This document shows positions 33,665-43,057 of a stretch of 64,000 bases of DNA, in pieces. The stretch lies in assembly GCA_902514625.1 (NCBI GenBank), contig CABXRK010000001.1, positions 17,739 through 81,738 of the forward strand, given 5' to 3'. The stretch's first letter is position 1; every line of letters starts with the position of its first letter. The notes beneath the pieces were generated by a model that did no database searches, was not told the DNA's origin, and worked only from the letters and a program-made list of their open reading frames with translations. This stretch comes from an uncultured Bacteroidota bacterium (lineage in GTDB: Bacteria > Bacteroidota > Bacteroidia > Flavobacteriales > Flavobacteriaceae). The translations under genes were made by a program, and so were the position numbers.

Positions 33665-36661
33665 TCACCCTTCTAATTGATTTAATAACTCTGGTCTTGA
33701 AATAAACATTCGAATCATTTTTTCTTTAAAGTATTTCTTTTCAAAAAACTCATACAATTTGGTACTTGTGTCAAGTGTCTTTATGTTCTTCTCCTCGTAA
33801 ATTTCACGAATCTTATCTCTTTTGTTAGAGTCTGTGTTGTTTGATTTTACTACTTGTTTAAAATCCTCATCGTTTACTATTTCTTCAATTAATTTTTTTG
33901 AACTTTCTTCAGTTCCTTCAGGAAGTTTCCCATAATATTCATTTATTTCATTGATGATTTCAGAAAGTAAATCAAATTCTTCCTCGTCTTTTCCTTTTCC
34001 ATCTCCATATTCATTAGGGTCAAATATAGTATCCTCAGGTTCTAAAGAAATATTTAATTTTCCCTTGACATCAATATTTAAAGACTCTAAATCAACTAAA
34101 TCAGAAACGTCAATTCTTTCGTCTCTATCAACTGGAAACTTCTTTCTTAAATATTCAAAAAAGACATAATGTTTTTCAAGTTCAATATTGTCAAATTGGT
34201 GGACCATTGAAATATATCCATATAGTTTACAATAGTTGGAGAATTGGGTTCTAGAAACATCTCTATCTTCATCCGAAAGTTCTTTCCATCTGTCTAACAC
34301 TAAATTTAAAGTGGGTTGTAGTTGTGAATCATCACGATTATCAGAAAAGAAAACAGTATTCCAATCTTCTATTTCTTGAGGGGTAAACAAGTCATAATTT
34401 CTAATCTTGTCAAGAACATCATAGACTAAATTTGGGTCAGTATCTTCGGATAAAATAGTTGTTTGGTAAAAGTTTTGAAATGATTCTTGAATGGTTTCTA
34501 CTTTATTTACAAAATCTAAAACAAATGTACTTTTCTTTCCTTTCATCTTTCTGTTCAATCTTGAAAGTGTTTGAACACATTGTAACCCTTGTATTGGTTT
34601 ATCGATAAACATTGAATGAAGTAGAGGTTCATCAAATCCTGTTTGGAATTTATCACATACAATCAAAACTTTATAAAGGGGATTTTTAAATCCTTTTGGA
34701 ATATCCTTACTTTCAAATCCGTTTTCTTTATTAAGGGAATATTCTGTTACTTTTTCTCCATTGTGTTCTGTATCCCCACTAAAACCAACCACACACTTTA
34801 TTTTATTTTGTAGACCTCTTTCTCTAAATTGTTTGTTCATTTCAAAAAAGAATTTCACCGTGTCTTTTATAGAACGAACTACAACCATTCCTTTACCTCT
34901 ACCTTCAATTGATTTGACAGTTGTGTTTAAAAGATGTTCTATTATGATTCCAACTTTTCTGGATATTGTTTCAGGATTAGAATCAACCCATTTAATTAAT
35001 TCTTTTTTACCTCTATTTTCTGGAAGTTCTACATCCTCACCTTTACCTCTTAATTTAAACCATCTTTTTACAGGAGTAAAAGATTTTAACACATCTAAAG
35101 TAAATCCCTCTCCTATGGATTGTTTCATTGTGTATGTGTGAAATGGTTTTTTGGAACCGTCAGATTGAGAAGTTCCAAATACTTCTAGTGTTTGTGGTTT
35201 TGGTGTTCCGGTAAATCCAAAGAATGAAATATGATTTTGTTTTTGACGAGATTTCATTTCTTTACGAATCTCTAATATCTCTTCGTTGACTAGATCATCA
35301 TCAACCTCAATTTCATCTTCAATATTTAACGATAAAGTTTTATTAAGATTTTTCGTTCCTTTACCTCCTTGTGAGGAGTGTACCTCATCAACTATTACAC
35401 CAAAAGTTTTACCACTTAATTCTCTCATTCTGTTAACTACTACCGAAAATTTTTGAATAGTAGTTACTATTATATTTTTACCACTTGTGAGGGACTTTCT
35501 TAGTTGTTCAGAATTTTTGTCAATCCTTTTTACTACACCTTCAACTCTTTGGATACTTTTTACGGTGTCTTGGAGTTGTTTGTCTAACACCTTTCTATCT
35601 GTTATAATAATTATTGAATCAAAGACCCTGTCTTGTCCATCATTCTTAAACAAATTCATTAACATAAAAGACAACCAACCAATAGAAAATGATTTTCCTG
35701 AACCAGTGGTGTGTTGAACTAAATAGTTTGTTCCAACACCATCTTTAAGTACTTGATTTTTTAATTTTCTAATAACATTTAATTGGTGGTATCGAGGAAA
35801 AACAAGAAGGGGTTTTTTATTCTCTTCAACCCTTTGTTTTTTATCATTCCAAGTGTAGTCAGTTTTTTGTGTGAACAGTAAAAAGTTTTCAATGATATCT
35901 AAAAGTGATGTAGGGGTAAGTACTTCCTTCCATAAATAATCCACCTTGAATCCTTTACTTTTTGTTTCAGAGTTGTTTAAAGTTTTATTAAACGGTAAAA
36001 AGAAAGTATCCTTACCTTCTAATTTAGTTGTCATGTTAACCCTGTCGTTATCTACACTAAAATGACAAACACATCTTTGAAATTTAAGTAGTGGTTCCCC
36101 TTTTGGATCTCTATTAAATCTGTATTGTTTGTCAGAGTCAAGAACAGTCTGTCCTGTTAATTGATTTTTAAGTTCTATTGTTAAAATAGGAATTCCATTA
36201 ATAAAAACAACCACATCAATGGAGTTATTATTGTGAGGTGAATAGTGAAGTTGACGAACTAAAAGAAATTTATTTTTTAGATATTTAGTTTCTCTATATT
36301 CTGGATTGAGATTACTTGAAGGTTGGAAGTATAGTGTTTTTATATTCCCACCATATACATCATCAAATCCGTTTCTTAAAACATGTATTAATCCCTTATT
36401 TTCTATTACTTTATTTAATCTCTTTAAAATATTTTTATGGGTGTTATTCCCATATTTCTTTATAAGGGTATCGTAGGTTTCTTTTTGTGTTTCCTTTAGG
36501 AACTCTATGAATTCATCTCCAACAATACATAAATCTTTATCATACCAACTATCATCTCTTTGGTGAACTTTAGAATGAAATTGTAAACCATCATCTAAAA
36601 GAGAATTTAGTTCTCTTTCAATGTGTTGTTCGTATCTTTTTTCTGTTGGTACTCTTACCAT
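33665..36661 (-). CDS. hsdR: Type I restriction enzyme, restriction/translocase subunit
   Basis: 998 residues. The N-terminal HSDR_N nuclease domain has the PD-(D/E)xK residues Asp149 (NNSIDVVV) and Glu163/Lys165 (TIELKN). Then comes an SF2 motor: Walker A HTTGSGKSFS (318-324), DEVHSSQGG (motif II), FFGFTGTPKP (motif III) and the second RecA lobe ending in TLSRLNRKMKGK (motif VI). The C-terminal helical part would dock on HsdM/HsdS. It seems intact and active. Lies two bases after hsdS; its stop falls two bases from junction element J1. Confidence 0.96.
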   Translation of the reverse strand: MVRVPTEKRYEQHIERELNSLLDDGLQFHSKVHQRDDSWYDKDLCIVGDEFIEFLKETQKETYDTLIKKYGNNTHKNILKRLNKVIENKGLIHVLRNGFDDVYGGNIKTLYFQPSSNLNPEYRETKYLKNKFLLVRQLHYSPHNNNSIDVVVFINGIPILTIELKNQLTGQTVLDSDKQYRFNRDPKGEPLLKFQRCVCHFSVDNDRVNMTTKLEGKDTFFLPFNKTLNNSETKSKGFKVDYLWKEVLTPTSLLDIIENFLLFTQKTDYTWNDKKQRVEENKKPLLVFPRYHQLNVIRKLKNQVLKDGVGTNYLVQHTTGSGKSFSIGWLSFMLMNLFKNDGQDRVFDSIIIITDRKVLDKQLQDTVKSIQRVEGVVKRIDKNSEQLRKSLTSGKNIIVTTIQKFSVVVNRMRELSGKTFGVIVDEVHSSQGGKGTKNLNKTLSLNIEDEIEVDDDLVNEEILEIRKEMKSRQKQNHISFFGFTGTPKPQTLEVFGTSQSDGSKKPFHTYTMKQSIGEGFTLDVLKSFTPVKRWFKLRGKGEDVELPENRGKKELIKWVDSNPETISRKVGIIIEHLLNTTVKSIEGRGKGMVVVRSIKDTVKFFFEMNKQFRERGLQNKIKCVVGFSGDTEHNGEKVTEYSLNKENGFESKDIPKGFKNPLYKVLIVCDKFQTGFDEPLLHSMFIDKPIQGLQCVQTLSRLNRKMKGKKSTFVLDFVNKVETIQESFQNFYQTTILSEDTDPNLVYDVLDKIRNYDLFTPQEIEDWNTVFFSDNRDDSQLQPTLNLVLDRWKELSDEDRDVSRTQFSNYCKLYGYISMVHQFDNIELEKHYVFFEYLRKKFPVDRDERIDVSDLVDLESLNIDVKGKLNISLEPEDTIFDPNEYGDGKGKDEEEFDLLSEIINEINEYYGKLPEGTEESSKKLIEEIVNDEDFKQVVKSNNTDSNKRDKIREIYEEKNIKTLDTSTKLYEFFEKKYFKEKMIRMFISRPELLNQLEG

Positions 36662-36663
36662 AA

Positions 36664-37950
36664 TTAAACTACTTTTCGTTTACCAGTTACTACTTCAGAG
36701 ATTAGGGATTGACGATACTCTTTAAGGAGTTCTATTCTCTTTTCTTCAATGGATATAGTGTTATCTATTAGTTTGGTTTGTTCATCCAAATAGGATACAA
36801 TTTGTTGTTGTTCATTTACATCAGGAATTAGTACAGGAGTATCACCTAAAACCTGTTGACTTAATGATGAACGTGTAACTATGTTCATTTTACTTTCAAT
36901 AATTACTTTTTTCCAATGGGTCTGAAAATGATATCTAGAATATTCAGGTAAATGAACATTATTATGAAATCTAAATCTAATTACGAATCCTGAAAATCCT
37001 GAGTTCTCAATTGTGTTTAAACAAGTGGAACAAACCCCAATATCATCTTTTGTTTCAGATGTTCTCGTAAAAAACACATCCCCTCTTTGAATAGTATATC
37101 TATCTATTTCAGAGTCCTCTAACTGAACTTTCCCATTTAGTTTGGTTGGAGTAATATCGTTTTTATATACATCTCCATAACTCATAAATGGATATCCAGT
37201 TCCAAAAAACTCTGAACCCTTACTAATTCCGTTCTGAAAAGAACCGAGGTGTCTTAAAGGGACTATTCTCCAACCATCTGGAATCTCTCCAATCCATTCC
37301 ACACCACTATCCTTCATCTCCACATTGGGGTTCAATCCTTTGGTAACTACTTCATTGATAAGAGAGGTTCTTTTCTCTTTGAGTAGTTCAATCTTTAGTT
37401 GGGTTTTCTCAATTAGAGAATCAATGAGTAAGGTTTTGGTATCTAAGAAGGATACGATTTGTTGTTGTTCGGAGAGGGGTGGGAGTGGTAGTTTAATATT
37501 ACCAAACACATCCTTAGTAAGATGAGTCATTGTTGAACCGTGAGATTCGTTTGAAAGTTCTTCAATTACTCCTTGAATTACCCAGTAATAAAATCTTCTT
37601 ACCAAAATCTCGTTAAGTTCAACTTTGAATATGTGTTGATTTAGAACCCCCTCTTCCCTTTTCCATTCAAATAAACCGAGGGTGGTAGACCAACTAAAAA
37701 GATAATCACCTTTTTTGATGATATATTTTGGGTCTATTTCATTATCATAGAAGTTTTCAGAACCTTTACCTTTAGTTAAGTTTTGTATTCTAATTATTAA
37801 TCGTCCATTGTCTCCCCAATCAGAAGGTTTGAAAGGATAACCATTTATATAAGTACCAACATATTTCATCTTGGTGTGTTTCCACTGACTTGGAATCTCA
37901 CCAATCCATTCAACTCCTGAATCCTTATATGAATCATATCTCTTCATCAA
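36664..37950 (-). CDS. hsdS: Type I restriction enzyme, specificity subunit
   Basis: 428 residues with two target-recognition halves, each opening with the same phrase (SGVEWIGEIP at about 12-21 and 217-226) and each ending in a conserved coiled-coil spacer (EQQQIVSFLDTKTLLIDSLIEK and EQQQIVSYLDEQTKLIDNTISI). This sets the bipartite DNA recognition sequence, which cannot be read from the protein. Overlaps hsdM by four bases and precedes hsdR by two, a tight operon on the minus strand. Confidence 0.95.
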   Translation of the reverse strand: MMKRYDSYKDSGVEWIGEIPSQWKHTKMKYVGTYINGYPFKPSDWGDNGRLIIRIQNLTKGKGSENFYDNEIDPKYIIKKGDYLFSWSTTLGLFEWKREEGVLNQHIFKVELNEILVRRFYYWVIQGVIEELSNESHGSTMTHLTKDVFGNIKLPLPPLSEQQQIVSFLDTKTLLIDSLIEKTQLKIELLKEKRTSLINEVVTKGLNPNVEMKDSGVEWIGEIPDGWRIVPLRHLGSFQNGISKGSEFFGTGYPFMSYGDVYKNDITPTKLNGKVQLEDSEIDRYTIQRGDVFFTRTSETKDDIGVCSTCLNTIENSGFSGFVIRFRFHNNVHLPEYSRYHFQTHWKKVIIESKMNIVTRSSLSQQVLGDTPVLIPDVNEQQQIVSYLDEQTKLIDNTISIEEKRIELLKEYRQSLISEVVTGKRKVV

Positions 37951-39659
37951 TCCATTATTAGGTTAAGTAAGTTTTCAGATTCTTTTTTTAACTCTAATAA
38001 ATCACGAGTAATATCCTCTGAAGAACGAAGGGGTTTGTATTGGTAAAAATACTTTGTGAAGTTGATTTCATATCCCACCTTACTTTTGTTAAAATCAATC
38101 CATGATTTTGGAAGATGAGGTTCTACTTCACGAGAAAAATAGTCTTCAATATCTTCTGATAAAGGAACTCTTTCTGAATCTCTAAGTTTTGAATCAGGTT
38201 TTGGATTCCCTTTTTTATCTCTAAGAACTTGTCCCTTCTCAACCTTAGGTTGTTCAATCGTAACCTTTGTGTAACCAAAGAACTCATTATCAAAAATCTT
38301 AGAGTGTTCATTTTCTTCAAACTTCTCGTATGTTTTAAGGAGTTGTTCTCTTTGAGAATCCTCAATATATTTTCGTTTATTCCCCAATGATTTCTTCATG
38401 GATTTATAGAACGAAGAACCATTGATAAGTTGAACTTTACCTTTTCGTTTAGAATTCTTCTTGTTGGTAACAATCCATACGTAGGTGGAAATACCTGTAT
38501 TAAAGAATAAAGAGTCTGGAAGAGAAATAATCCCTTCCAACCAATCACTTTCAATTATCCATTTACGGATTTCTGATTCTCCTGAACCACCATCACCTGT
38601 AAATAAAGGAGAACCATTAAATACAACACCTATTCTGGAACCTTGAGTTTCCATTTTAGAAATCATATGTTGTAGGAAAAGAAGTGAACCATCCGATACT
38701 CTTGGTGTACCAACTGAAAATCTACCTCCATATTCTTGAGACTCATTTTTGATTTGTTTTTGTTCTGATTTCCAACTAACTCCAAAAGGAGGATTAGTAA
38801 TCATATAATCAAACTTTCTGTTTTCCTCAGAGTGTTGGTCCTTGGTAAGTGATGAACCAAGTTTAATGTGGTCTGGTTCTTCATCTGTAATTAAAAAGTC
38901 TGATTTACAAATCGAATAGGTTTGAGGGTTGAGTTCCTGTCCAAACAAGTTGATATCTACTTCTTTATTGATGTTTTCATGTACCCAATCTTTTCCAATG
39001 GTTAACATTCCACCTGTTCCACAACAAGGGTCATAAACAGAAATTATTTTATTTGGGTCTGAAAGTTTGTTCTTATCCGATGAAAACACCAATGAAACCA
39101 AAAGTTTTACTACATCACGTGGTGTATAATGTTCTCCACTGGTTTCATTACTCATCTCTGAGAATTTCCTTAGAAGTTCTTCAAAAATATTCCCCATGAC
39201 GTGATTGTCAATTTTCGATGGATGTAAATCAATGTCAGTAAACTTCTCAACAAGAAGATATAATTTGTTGTTTGAGTCTAATTTGTCAATGTGTTTTTGT
39301 AATCCAAAATTTTGAATGATGTCTTGAACATTTGTAGAGAAAGAACTTAGATAATCATAAAAGTTTTCTGAAAGTTTACTAGGTTCATCCTTCAACCTTC
39401 TTAAATCATATCTTGAATAGTTGGAGAACTTTAGGTTAAGTTTTGAATGTATGATTTTAGAGGTATCATCAAACTTGTTTTTATACTCTTGATGAACTTT
39501 AATAATTTCATCTTTTCTTCCTTCCAAAACACAATCTAGTCTTCTTAATACTACAAAGGGTAAAATTACATCCCCATACTCATGTTGTTTAAACAACCCT
39601 CTAAGTACATCGTCACAGACATTCCAAATAAAGGATGATATTTCGTTATGGGTTGACAT
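37947..39659 (-). CDS. hsdM: Type I restriction enzyme, DNA methyltransferase subunit
   Basis: 570 residues. HsdM N-terminal domain (IWNVCDDVLRGLFKQHEYGDVILPFVVLRRLD) followed by the N6-adenine methyltransferase: SAM motif DPCCGTGGML and catalytic NPPFG, with the approach ETSGEHYTPRDVVKLLV. It would protect host sites and form the M2S core with HsdS. First gene of the operon; its start is about 70 bp from the tRNA-proximal repeat, where a promoter must lie. Confidence 0.96.
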   Translation of the reverse strand: MSTHNEISSFIWNVCDDVLRGLFKQHEYGDVILPFVVLRRLDCVLEGRKDEIIKVHQEYKNKFDDTSKIIHSKLNLKFSNYSRYDLRRLKDEPSKLSENFYDYLSSFSTNVQDIIQNFGLQKHIDKLDSNNKLYLLVEKFTDIDLHPSKIDNHVMGNIFEELLRKFSEMSNETSGEHYTPRDVVKLLVSLVFSSDKNKLSDPNKIISVYDPCCGTGGMLTIGKDWVHENINKEVDINLFGQELNPQTYSICKSDFLITDEEPDHIKLGSSLTKDQHSEENRKFDYMITNPPFGVSWKSEQKQIKNESQEYGGRFSVGTPRVSDGSLLFLQHMISKMETQGSRIGVVFNGSPLFTGDGGSGESEIRKWIIESDWLEGIISLPDSLFFNTGISTYVWIVTNKKNSKRKGKVQLINGSSFYKSMKKSLGNKRKYIEDSQREQLLKTYEKFEENEHSKIFDNEFFGYTKVTIEQPKVEKGQVLRDKKGNPKPDSKLRDSERVPLSEDIEDYFSREVEPHLPKSWIDFNKSKVGYEINFTKYFYQYKPLRSSEDITRDLLELKKESENLLNLIMD

Positions 39660-39729
39660 AAATATAAAAATAGTCTTTTAGAAACTTTGTTTCAAACTTT
39701 TTTTGATTCCTGTCTATTAAAAAATTCAT

Positions 39730-39821
39730 TTTTGGTTCGATAATTGGTTCGACACCTGTGTCTAAAAAAAACAAAACCCTCATTGTCAATGACATAGAGG
39801 GTTTTTTCGTGGTCCCACCTG
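39730..39821 (-). repeat. 92-bp repeat A beside tRNA-Met
   Basis: The copy adjacent to the intact tRNA. It has GGTTCGA words at 39734 and 39746 (12 bp apart), the AACCCTC/GAGGGTT hairpin, and ends inside the tRNA 3' end (GTGGTCCCACCTG). It pairs with repeat B at 33420-33511 (76/92 identical), the arrangement expected of attachment sites formed by insertion at a tRNA 3' end. Confidence 0.8.
39763..39805 (-). terminator. Rho-independent terminator of tRNA-Met
   Basis: On the minus strand, downstream of the tRNA, AACCCTC and GAGGGTT pair around an inner TGTCA/TGACA, followed by GTTTTGTTTTTTTT. A stem plus T-run right after the tRNA is a standard terminator. Confidence 0.75.
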
Positions 39822-39883
39822 GGCTCGAACCAGGGACCAACTGATTATGAGTCAGCTACTCTAACCAACTGAGCTATAGGACC
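39810..39883 (-). tRNA. tRNA-Met (CAU), elongator type
   Basis: Folds by eye into a full cloverleaf on the minus strand: acceptor GGTCCTA with TGGGACC, D-arm GCTC/GAGT, anticodon stem GCTGA/TCAGT around loop CTCATAA (anticodon CAU), and a perfect T-arm CCTGG-TTCGAGC-CCAGG, with discriminator A. CCA is not encoded. It lacks the initiator features. A tRNA-Ile with lysidine at CAU cannot be fully excluded. Its 3' end is the anchor of the cassette array. Confidence 0.95.
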
Positions 39884-40157
39884 TAATTCAATGATAATAA
39901 TACTTTCCAAAGGATTTCTTATTTGTTACTGCCTCCTCGAGGATGTCATTTGCATAAACATTCAAAAGTATGATAGTAATATCATTTCTCAATTGAGGCA
40001 TAAAAATACTAAAACAAATGAATTTAAATTATATAGTGAGTCAGATTATTTTTCTAATATACTGCATTCACCATTTACCTTTCTATGATACTGTTCCAGT
40101 ACTTTATCTGTACCAGTTTTTTCATCCCTTTCTAATTTATCTACTTTAAGTTTGAAA
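39884..40157. other. Non-coding flank upstream of tRNA-Met
   Basis: 274 bases. It must contain the tRNA promoter. A possible plus-strand frame (39891-40088) has no recognisable features and unusual composition, so I do not call it. A short perfect palindrome (CCTCGAGG) lies near 39936. Nothing else is seen. Confidence 0.4.
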
Positions 40158-40346
40158 TTATTTAATTGACATTATTTCTTTATAAAACTCTTCATTAATA
40201 GTGAAATATCCTTCTCTTTCCGTATGAATTGAATAATCCCCTCTACCATTAATAGAATGATATTCAATTAAATGCCTTTTAAACATTTCTAAATTATTAA
40301 TTTCAATATCATTTCCGTAATCATCCTTTATTATAACTTTTTTCAT
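40158..40346 (-). CDS. Small hypothetical protein
   Basis: 62 residues, acidic and basic residues mixed, with an ordered look (MKKVIIKDDYGNDIEINNLE then GDYSIHTEREGYFTINEEFYKEIM). No family recognised and no signal or membrane segment. It stands alone between tRNA-Met and rbfA, on the minus strand. Calling it real rests on amino-acid composition and frame length only. Confidence 0.5.
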   Translation of the reverse strand: MKKVIIKDDYGNDIEINNLEMFKRHLIEYHSINGRGDYSIHTEREGYFTINEEFYKEIMSIK

Positions 40347-40426
40347 GATTTAATCGATTATTTAAATATCCGTAATTTAGTCCTATTAAAAAACTATTTA
40401 TTATAAGGTTTCAAAGTTTATAACTG

Positions 40427-40807
40427 ATGAAAAATACCATAAGTCCCCGACAAAGAAAAATTGCAGCTTTATTACAACAAGAAATTGCAACTTTGTTACA
40501 ACAACAACTAAAATCTCAAGGATCTTCAAATTTATTAATCTCTGTTACTAAAGTAAATATAACTGTAGACTTTTCTTTAGCTAAAATATTTTTAAGTATT
40601 TTCCCTTCAAATCAAGCTAATAATCAAATTGAACATATTAAAAAAAATTCCTACAAAATAAAACATAAATTAGCTCAATTACTTAAAAATCAAATCCGAA
40701 AAATCCCTGAATTATTTTTCCAAATTGATGATTCACTTGATTACATTGAAAAAATTGATAAAGCTTTAAAGGATAAAGAAAATCCAATAAAAAATTTTAA
40801 TAAATAA
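40427..40807 (+). CDS. rbfA: 30S ribosome-binding factor A
   Basis: 126 residues. The KH-like fold is recognisable from SPRQRKIAALLQQEIATLLQQQ, LISVTKVNITVDFSLAKIFLSIFP, a helix with HKLAQLLKNQIRKIPELFFQIDDSLDYIEKID and the short charged tail. RbfA helps late maturation of the 16S 5' end and cold growth. The gene precedes an FtsX-type permease by nine bases, the usual flavobacterial order. Confidence 0.93.
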   Translation: MKNTISPRQRKIAALLQQEIATLLQQQLKSQGSSNLLISVTKVNITVDFSLAKIFLSIFPSNQANNQIEHIKKNSYKIKHKLAQLLKNQIRKIPELFFQIDDSLDYIEKIDKALKDKENPIKNFNK

Positions 40808-40816
40808 AATTAATTT

Positions 40817-42013
40817 TTGAATTTTTCATTTTTCATAGCATCCAAATATTTTGTTTCAAAAAGCAAACAGAAAGTAATTAATTTAATTAATTTCATTTCA
40901 TTATTCCTTGTTATCATTGCTTCTGCATCCCTAATAATTGTTTTAAGTGCCTTTAGTGGATTAAAAAATTATGGCCTCTCTTTTTCAAATTCTTTTGATC
41001 CCGATTTTAGAATAGAACCTAAAACAGGCAAAACATTATTTGTGAATTCCTCAATTTTAGATTCAATTCAATCTATAAAAGAAATTGAAGCTGTTGCTCC
41101 AATAATTGAAGAAAAAATTTTCTTGACTTTCCGTGAGAAAAATCATGTTGCCTATTTAAAAGGTGTCGACTCCAGTTACCATAAAGTTATCCCAATAAAA
41201 AAATTAATTGGAACCGGACAATGGTTTAATTCAGAATATGATGAAGTTATAGTTGGCTCTGGAATAGCAAAAATATTAAGTTTAGGTGTATATGATTACA
41301 ATGATTTTCTTTTGCTTGCCGCGATTAAAAAACCCCCAAGTTTAAATATTTTTAACAATCCTTTTAATTCAATTAGAAGTTTAGTGTCAGGAATTTATTC
41401 TAGTGGTGAAGAAATTGACAGCAAGTATTTATTTTCATCTTCAGAATTTGCAAGAAAACTATTTGAAACTCCTGAAAACTATTATAGTTATATATACATA
41501 AAATCAAATGCAAATGCTAAATCTAAAACATTACTAAAAAAAATTACGCCTATTCTAAAAGATTCATTTATAATAAAAACTAAAAAAGAACTTAACCCTG
41601 TTCTATATAAAATGCTTAATACTGAAAATGTTGCTGTATATTTAATTTTCACATTAATTGTTATAATTGCATTATTTAATGTAGTTGGTGCTCTTATAAT
41701 GATGATCCTAGAAAAAAAACCTAATCTTAAAATATTAAACGCAATAGGTGTAAACAAAAAAGCAATACGAAAAATATTTTTTTATTTAGGATTAATGATC
41801 TCTTGGATTGGAGGAATTATAGGAATTCTTATAGGGGGAATTCTATTGATAATTCAATATTATCATCCTTTTTTATTTGTTCCCGGAACATCCCTTCCAT
41901 ATCCTGTTTCCTTTGAATTTAAAAATCTTATTTTAGTAATTATAACCTTAATGATTCTTGGAGGAATTACTTCTTTTTGGGTTACTTCAAATTTTAATAA
42001 AAATCTAAAATAA
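40817..42013 (+). CDS. FtsX/LolE-type ABC transporter permease
   Basis: 398 residues, TTG start. One N-terminal membrane helix (INFISLFLVIIASASLIIVLSAF), a large periplasmic domain (about 60-255) and three C-terminal helices form the MacB/FtsX/LolCE topology. The partner ATPase is not adjacent. In Bacteroidota this gene sits behind rbfA and is usually called LolE-like, so a role in lipoprotein release is plausible but unproved. Its end overlaps the convergent dusB gene by nine bases. Confidence 0.85.
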   Translation: MNFSFFIASKYFVSKSKQKVINLINFISLFLVIIASASLIIVLSAFSGLKNYGLSFSNSFDPDFRIEPKTGKTLFVNSSILDSIQSIKEIEAVAPIIEEKIFLTFREKNHVAYLKGVDSSYHKVIPIKKLIGTGQWFNSEYDEVIVGSGIAKILSLGVYDYNDFLLLAAIKKPPSLNIFNNPFNSIRSLVSGIYSSGEEIDSKYLFSSSEFARKLFETPENYYSYIYIKSNANAKSKTLLKKITPILKDSFIIKTKKELNPVLYKMLNTENVAVYLIFTLIVIIALFNVVGALIMMILEKKPNLKILNAIGVNKKAIRKIFFYLGLMISWIGGIIGILIGGILLIIQYYHPFLFVPGTSLPYPVSFEFKNLILVIITLMILGGITSFWVTSNFNKNLK

Positions 42014-43006
42014 ACTTAAAGACTTTTCTCCATTAAAAGCGTATTCTATTTCATCTAAAATATTAAAAACTTCAGTTGAAGAATTAGCTGTAACCAATCT
42101 TATTCTATATTTTTTAAAATCTGGTATTCCCTTAAAATAATTATTATAGTGTTTCCTGGTTTCAAGGACTCCAAGTGTTTCTCCTTTCCAATCTAATGAC
42201 ATTTCAAAATGCTTCCTTGCAACTTTAACTCTTTGATCTATTGAAGGTTCTTTTATTATTATATCTTTCTTTAGAAACTCCTTAACTTGATTAAAAAACC
42301 ATGGGTTCCCTATGCTTGCTCTCCCAATCATTGCCCCATCTAATCCATACTTATCTCGAATCAATTTAGCCTTCTCAGGAGTATTAATATCTCCATTACC
42401 AAAAATAGGTATAAACATTCTATGATTATTTTTTACATCAGCAATTAAACTCCAATTCGCTTTCCCTTTATACATCTGAGCTCTAGTCCTTCCATGAATA
42501 GCTATTGATTTAATTCCAACATCTTGGAGCCTTTCAGCAACTTCAACTATTTTAATGGAATTTTCATCCCATCCAAGTCTAGTTTTAACTGTTATTGGAA
42601 TTAAGGTTCTTTTAACCATTTCCTCAGTAAGTTTTACCATCAATGGTATATCTTTTAAAATTCCTGCTCCAGCTCCTTTGCAAACAACTTTTTTTACTGG
42701 GCATCCATAATTTATATCTATTATGTCAGGTTTAGTTGCCTCAATAATTTCTACTGACTTAATCATGGAATTAATGTCTGAACCAAAAATTTGAATTCCT
42801 ACAGGTCTTTCCTTTTCATAAATGTCAAGTTTTTTTATGCTTTTGGCTGCATCCCTAATTAATCCTTCACTAGAGATAAATTCAGTATATACAACGTCCG
42901 CTCCATTCTCTTTACAGATAGACCTAAATGGGGGGTCACTTACATCCTCCATGGGAGCTAACAGAAGAGGGAAATCTCCTAATTCTATTTCACCAATTGA
43001 TGCCAA
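42005..43006 (-). CDS. dusB: tRNA-dihydrouridine synthase
   Basis: FMN enzyme that reduces uridines in the tRNA D-loop. 333 residues opening with GDFPLLLAPMEDVSDPPFR. Also seen are INYGCPVKKVVCKGAGAGIL with the catalytic Cys region, VKTRLGWD, AIHGRTRAQMYKGKANW and DGAMIGRASIGNPW. All are typical of the DusB branch in Bacteroidota. It is convergent with the permease. Confidence 0.95.
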   Translation of the reverse strand: MASIGEIELGDFPLLLAPMEDVSDPPFRSICKENGADVVYTEFISSEGLIRDAAKSIKKLDIYEKERPVGIQIFGSDINSMIKSVEIIEATKPDIIDINYGCPVKKVVCKGAGAGILKDIPLMVKLTEEMVKRTLIPITVKTRLGWDENSIKIVEVAERLQDVGIKSIAIHGRTRAQMYKGKANWSLIADVKNNHRMFIPIFGNGDINTPEKAKLIRDKYGLDGAMIGRASIGNPWFFNQVKEFLKKDIIIKEPSIDQRVKVARKHFEMSLDWKGETLGVLETRKHYNNYFKGIPDFKKYRIRLVTANSSTEVFNILDEIEYAFNGEKSLSLF

Positions 43007-43057
43007 TTCAATTAAATTTTTTCACAAATCTAAATAATTTAAATTTTAATTATAATA

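Larger units (their letters stand above)
32486..39809. mobile_element. tRNA-Met-anchored cassette-like array
   Basis: Between the TagB-like gene and tRNA-Met all cargo lies on the minus strand, like the tRNA: hsdM-hsdS-hsdR, a DUF1569 gene and a methyltransferase remnant. Cargo units are separated by copies of the tRNA 3' end (GTGGTCCCACCTG at 39809-39821, 33499-33511 and 32798-32810, plus-strand reading) and by ~170-bp junction elements of constant layout. Two inferred units run 33498-39808 (about 6.3 kb) and 32798-33497 (0.7 kb). No integrase or transposase gene is visible. A genomic island with decayed attachment sites is the conventional alternative. Confidence 0.6.

Noticed and set aside
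39646..39840. Minus-strand ORF of 64 codons across tRNA-Met 3' end and repeat A
   Set aside because: It reads through the tRNA, its terminator and the repeat; a similar phrase occurs in repeat B only because the DNA is repeated. No protein features.
32486..39883. Classical integrase-bearing genomic island
   Set aside because: No tyrosine or serine recombinase, transposase or excisionase frame is found in the interval; the repeated junctions with constant spacing are not explained by a single insertion.
39891..40088. Plus-strand ORF of 65 codons beside tRNA-Met
   Set aside because: No family, odd composition, and it occupies the probable tRNA promoter region.
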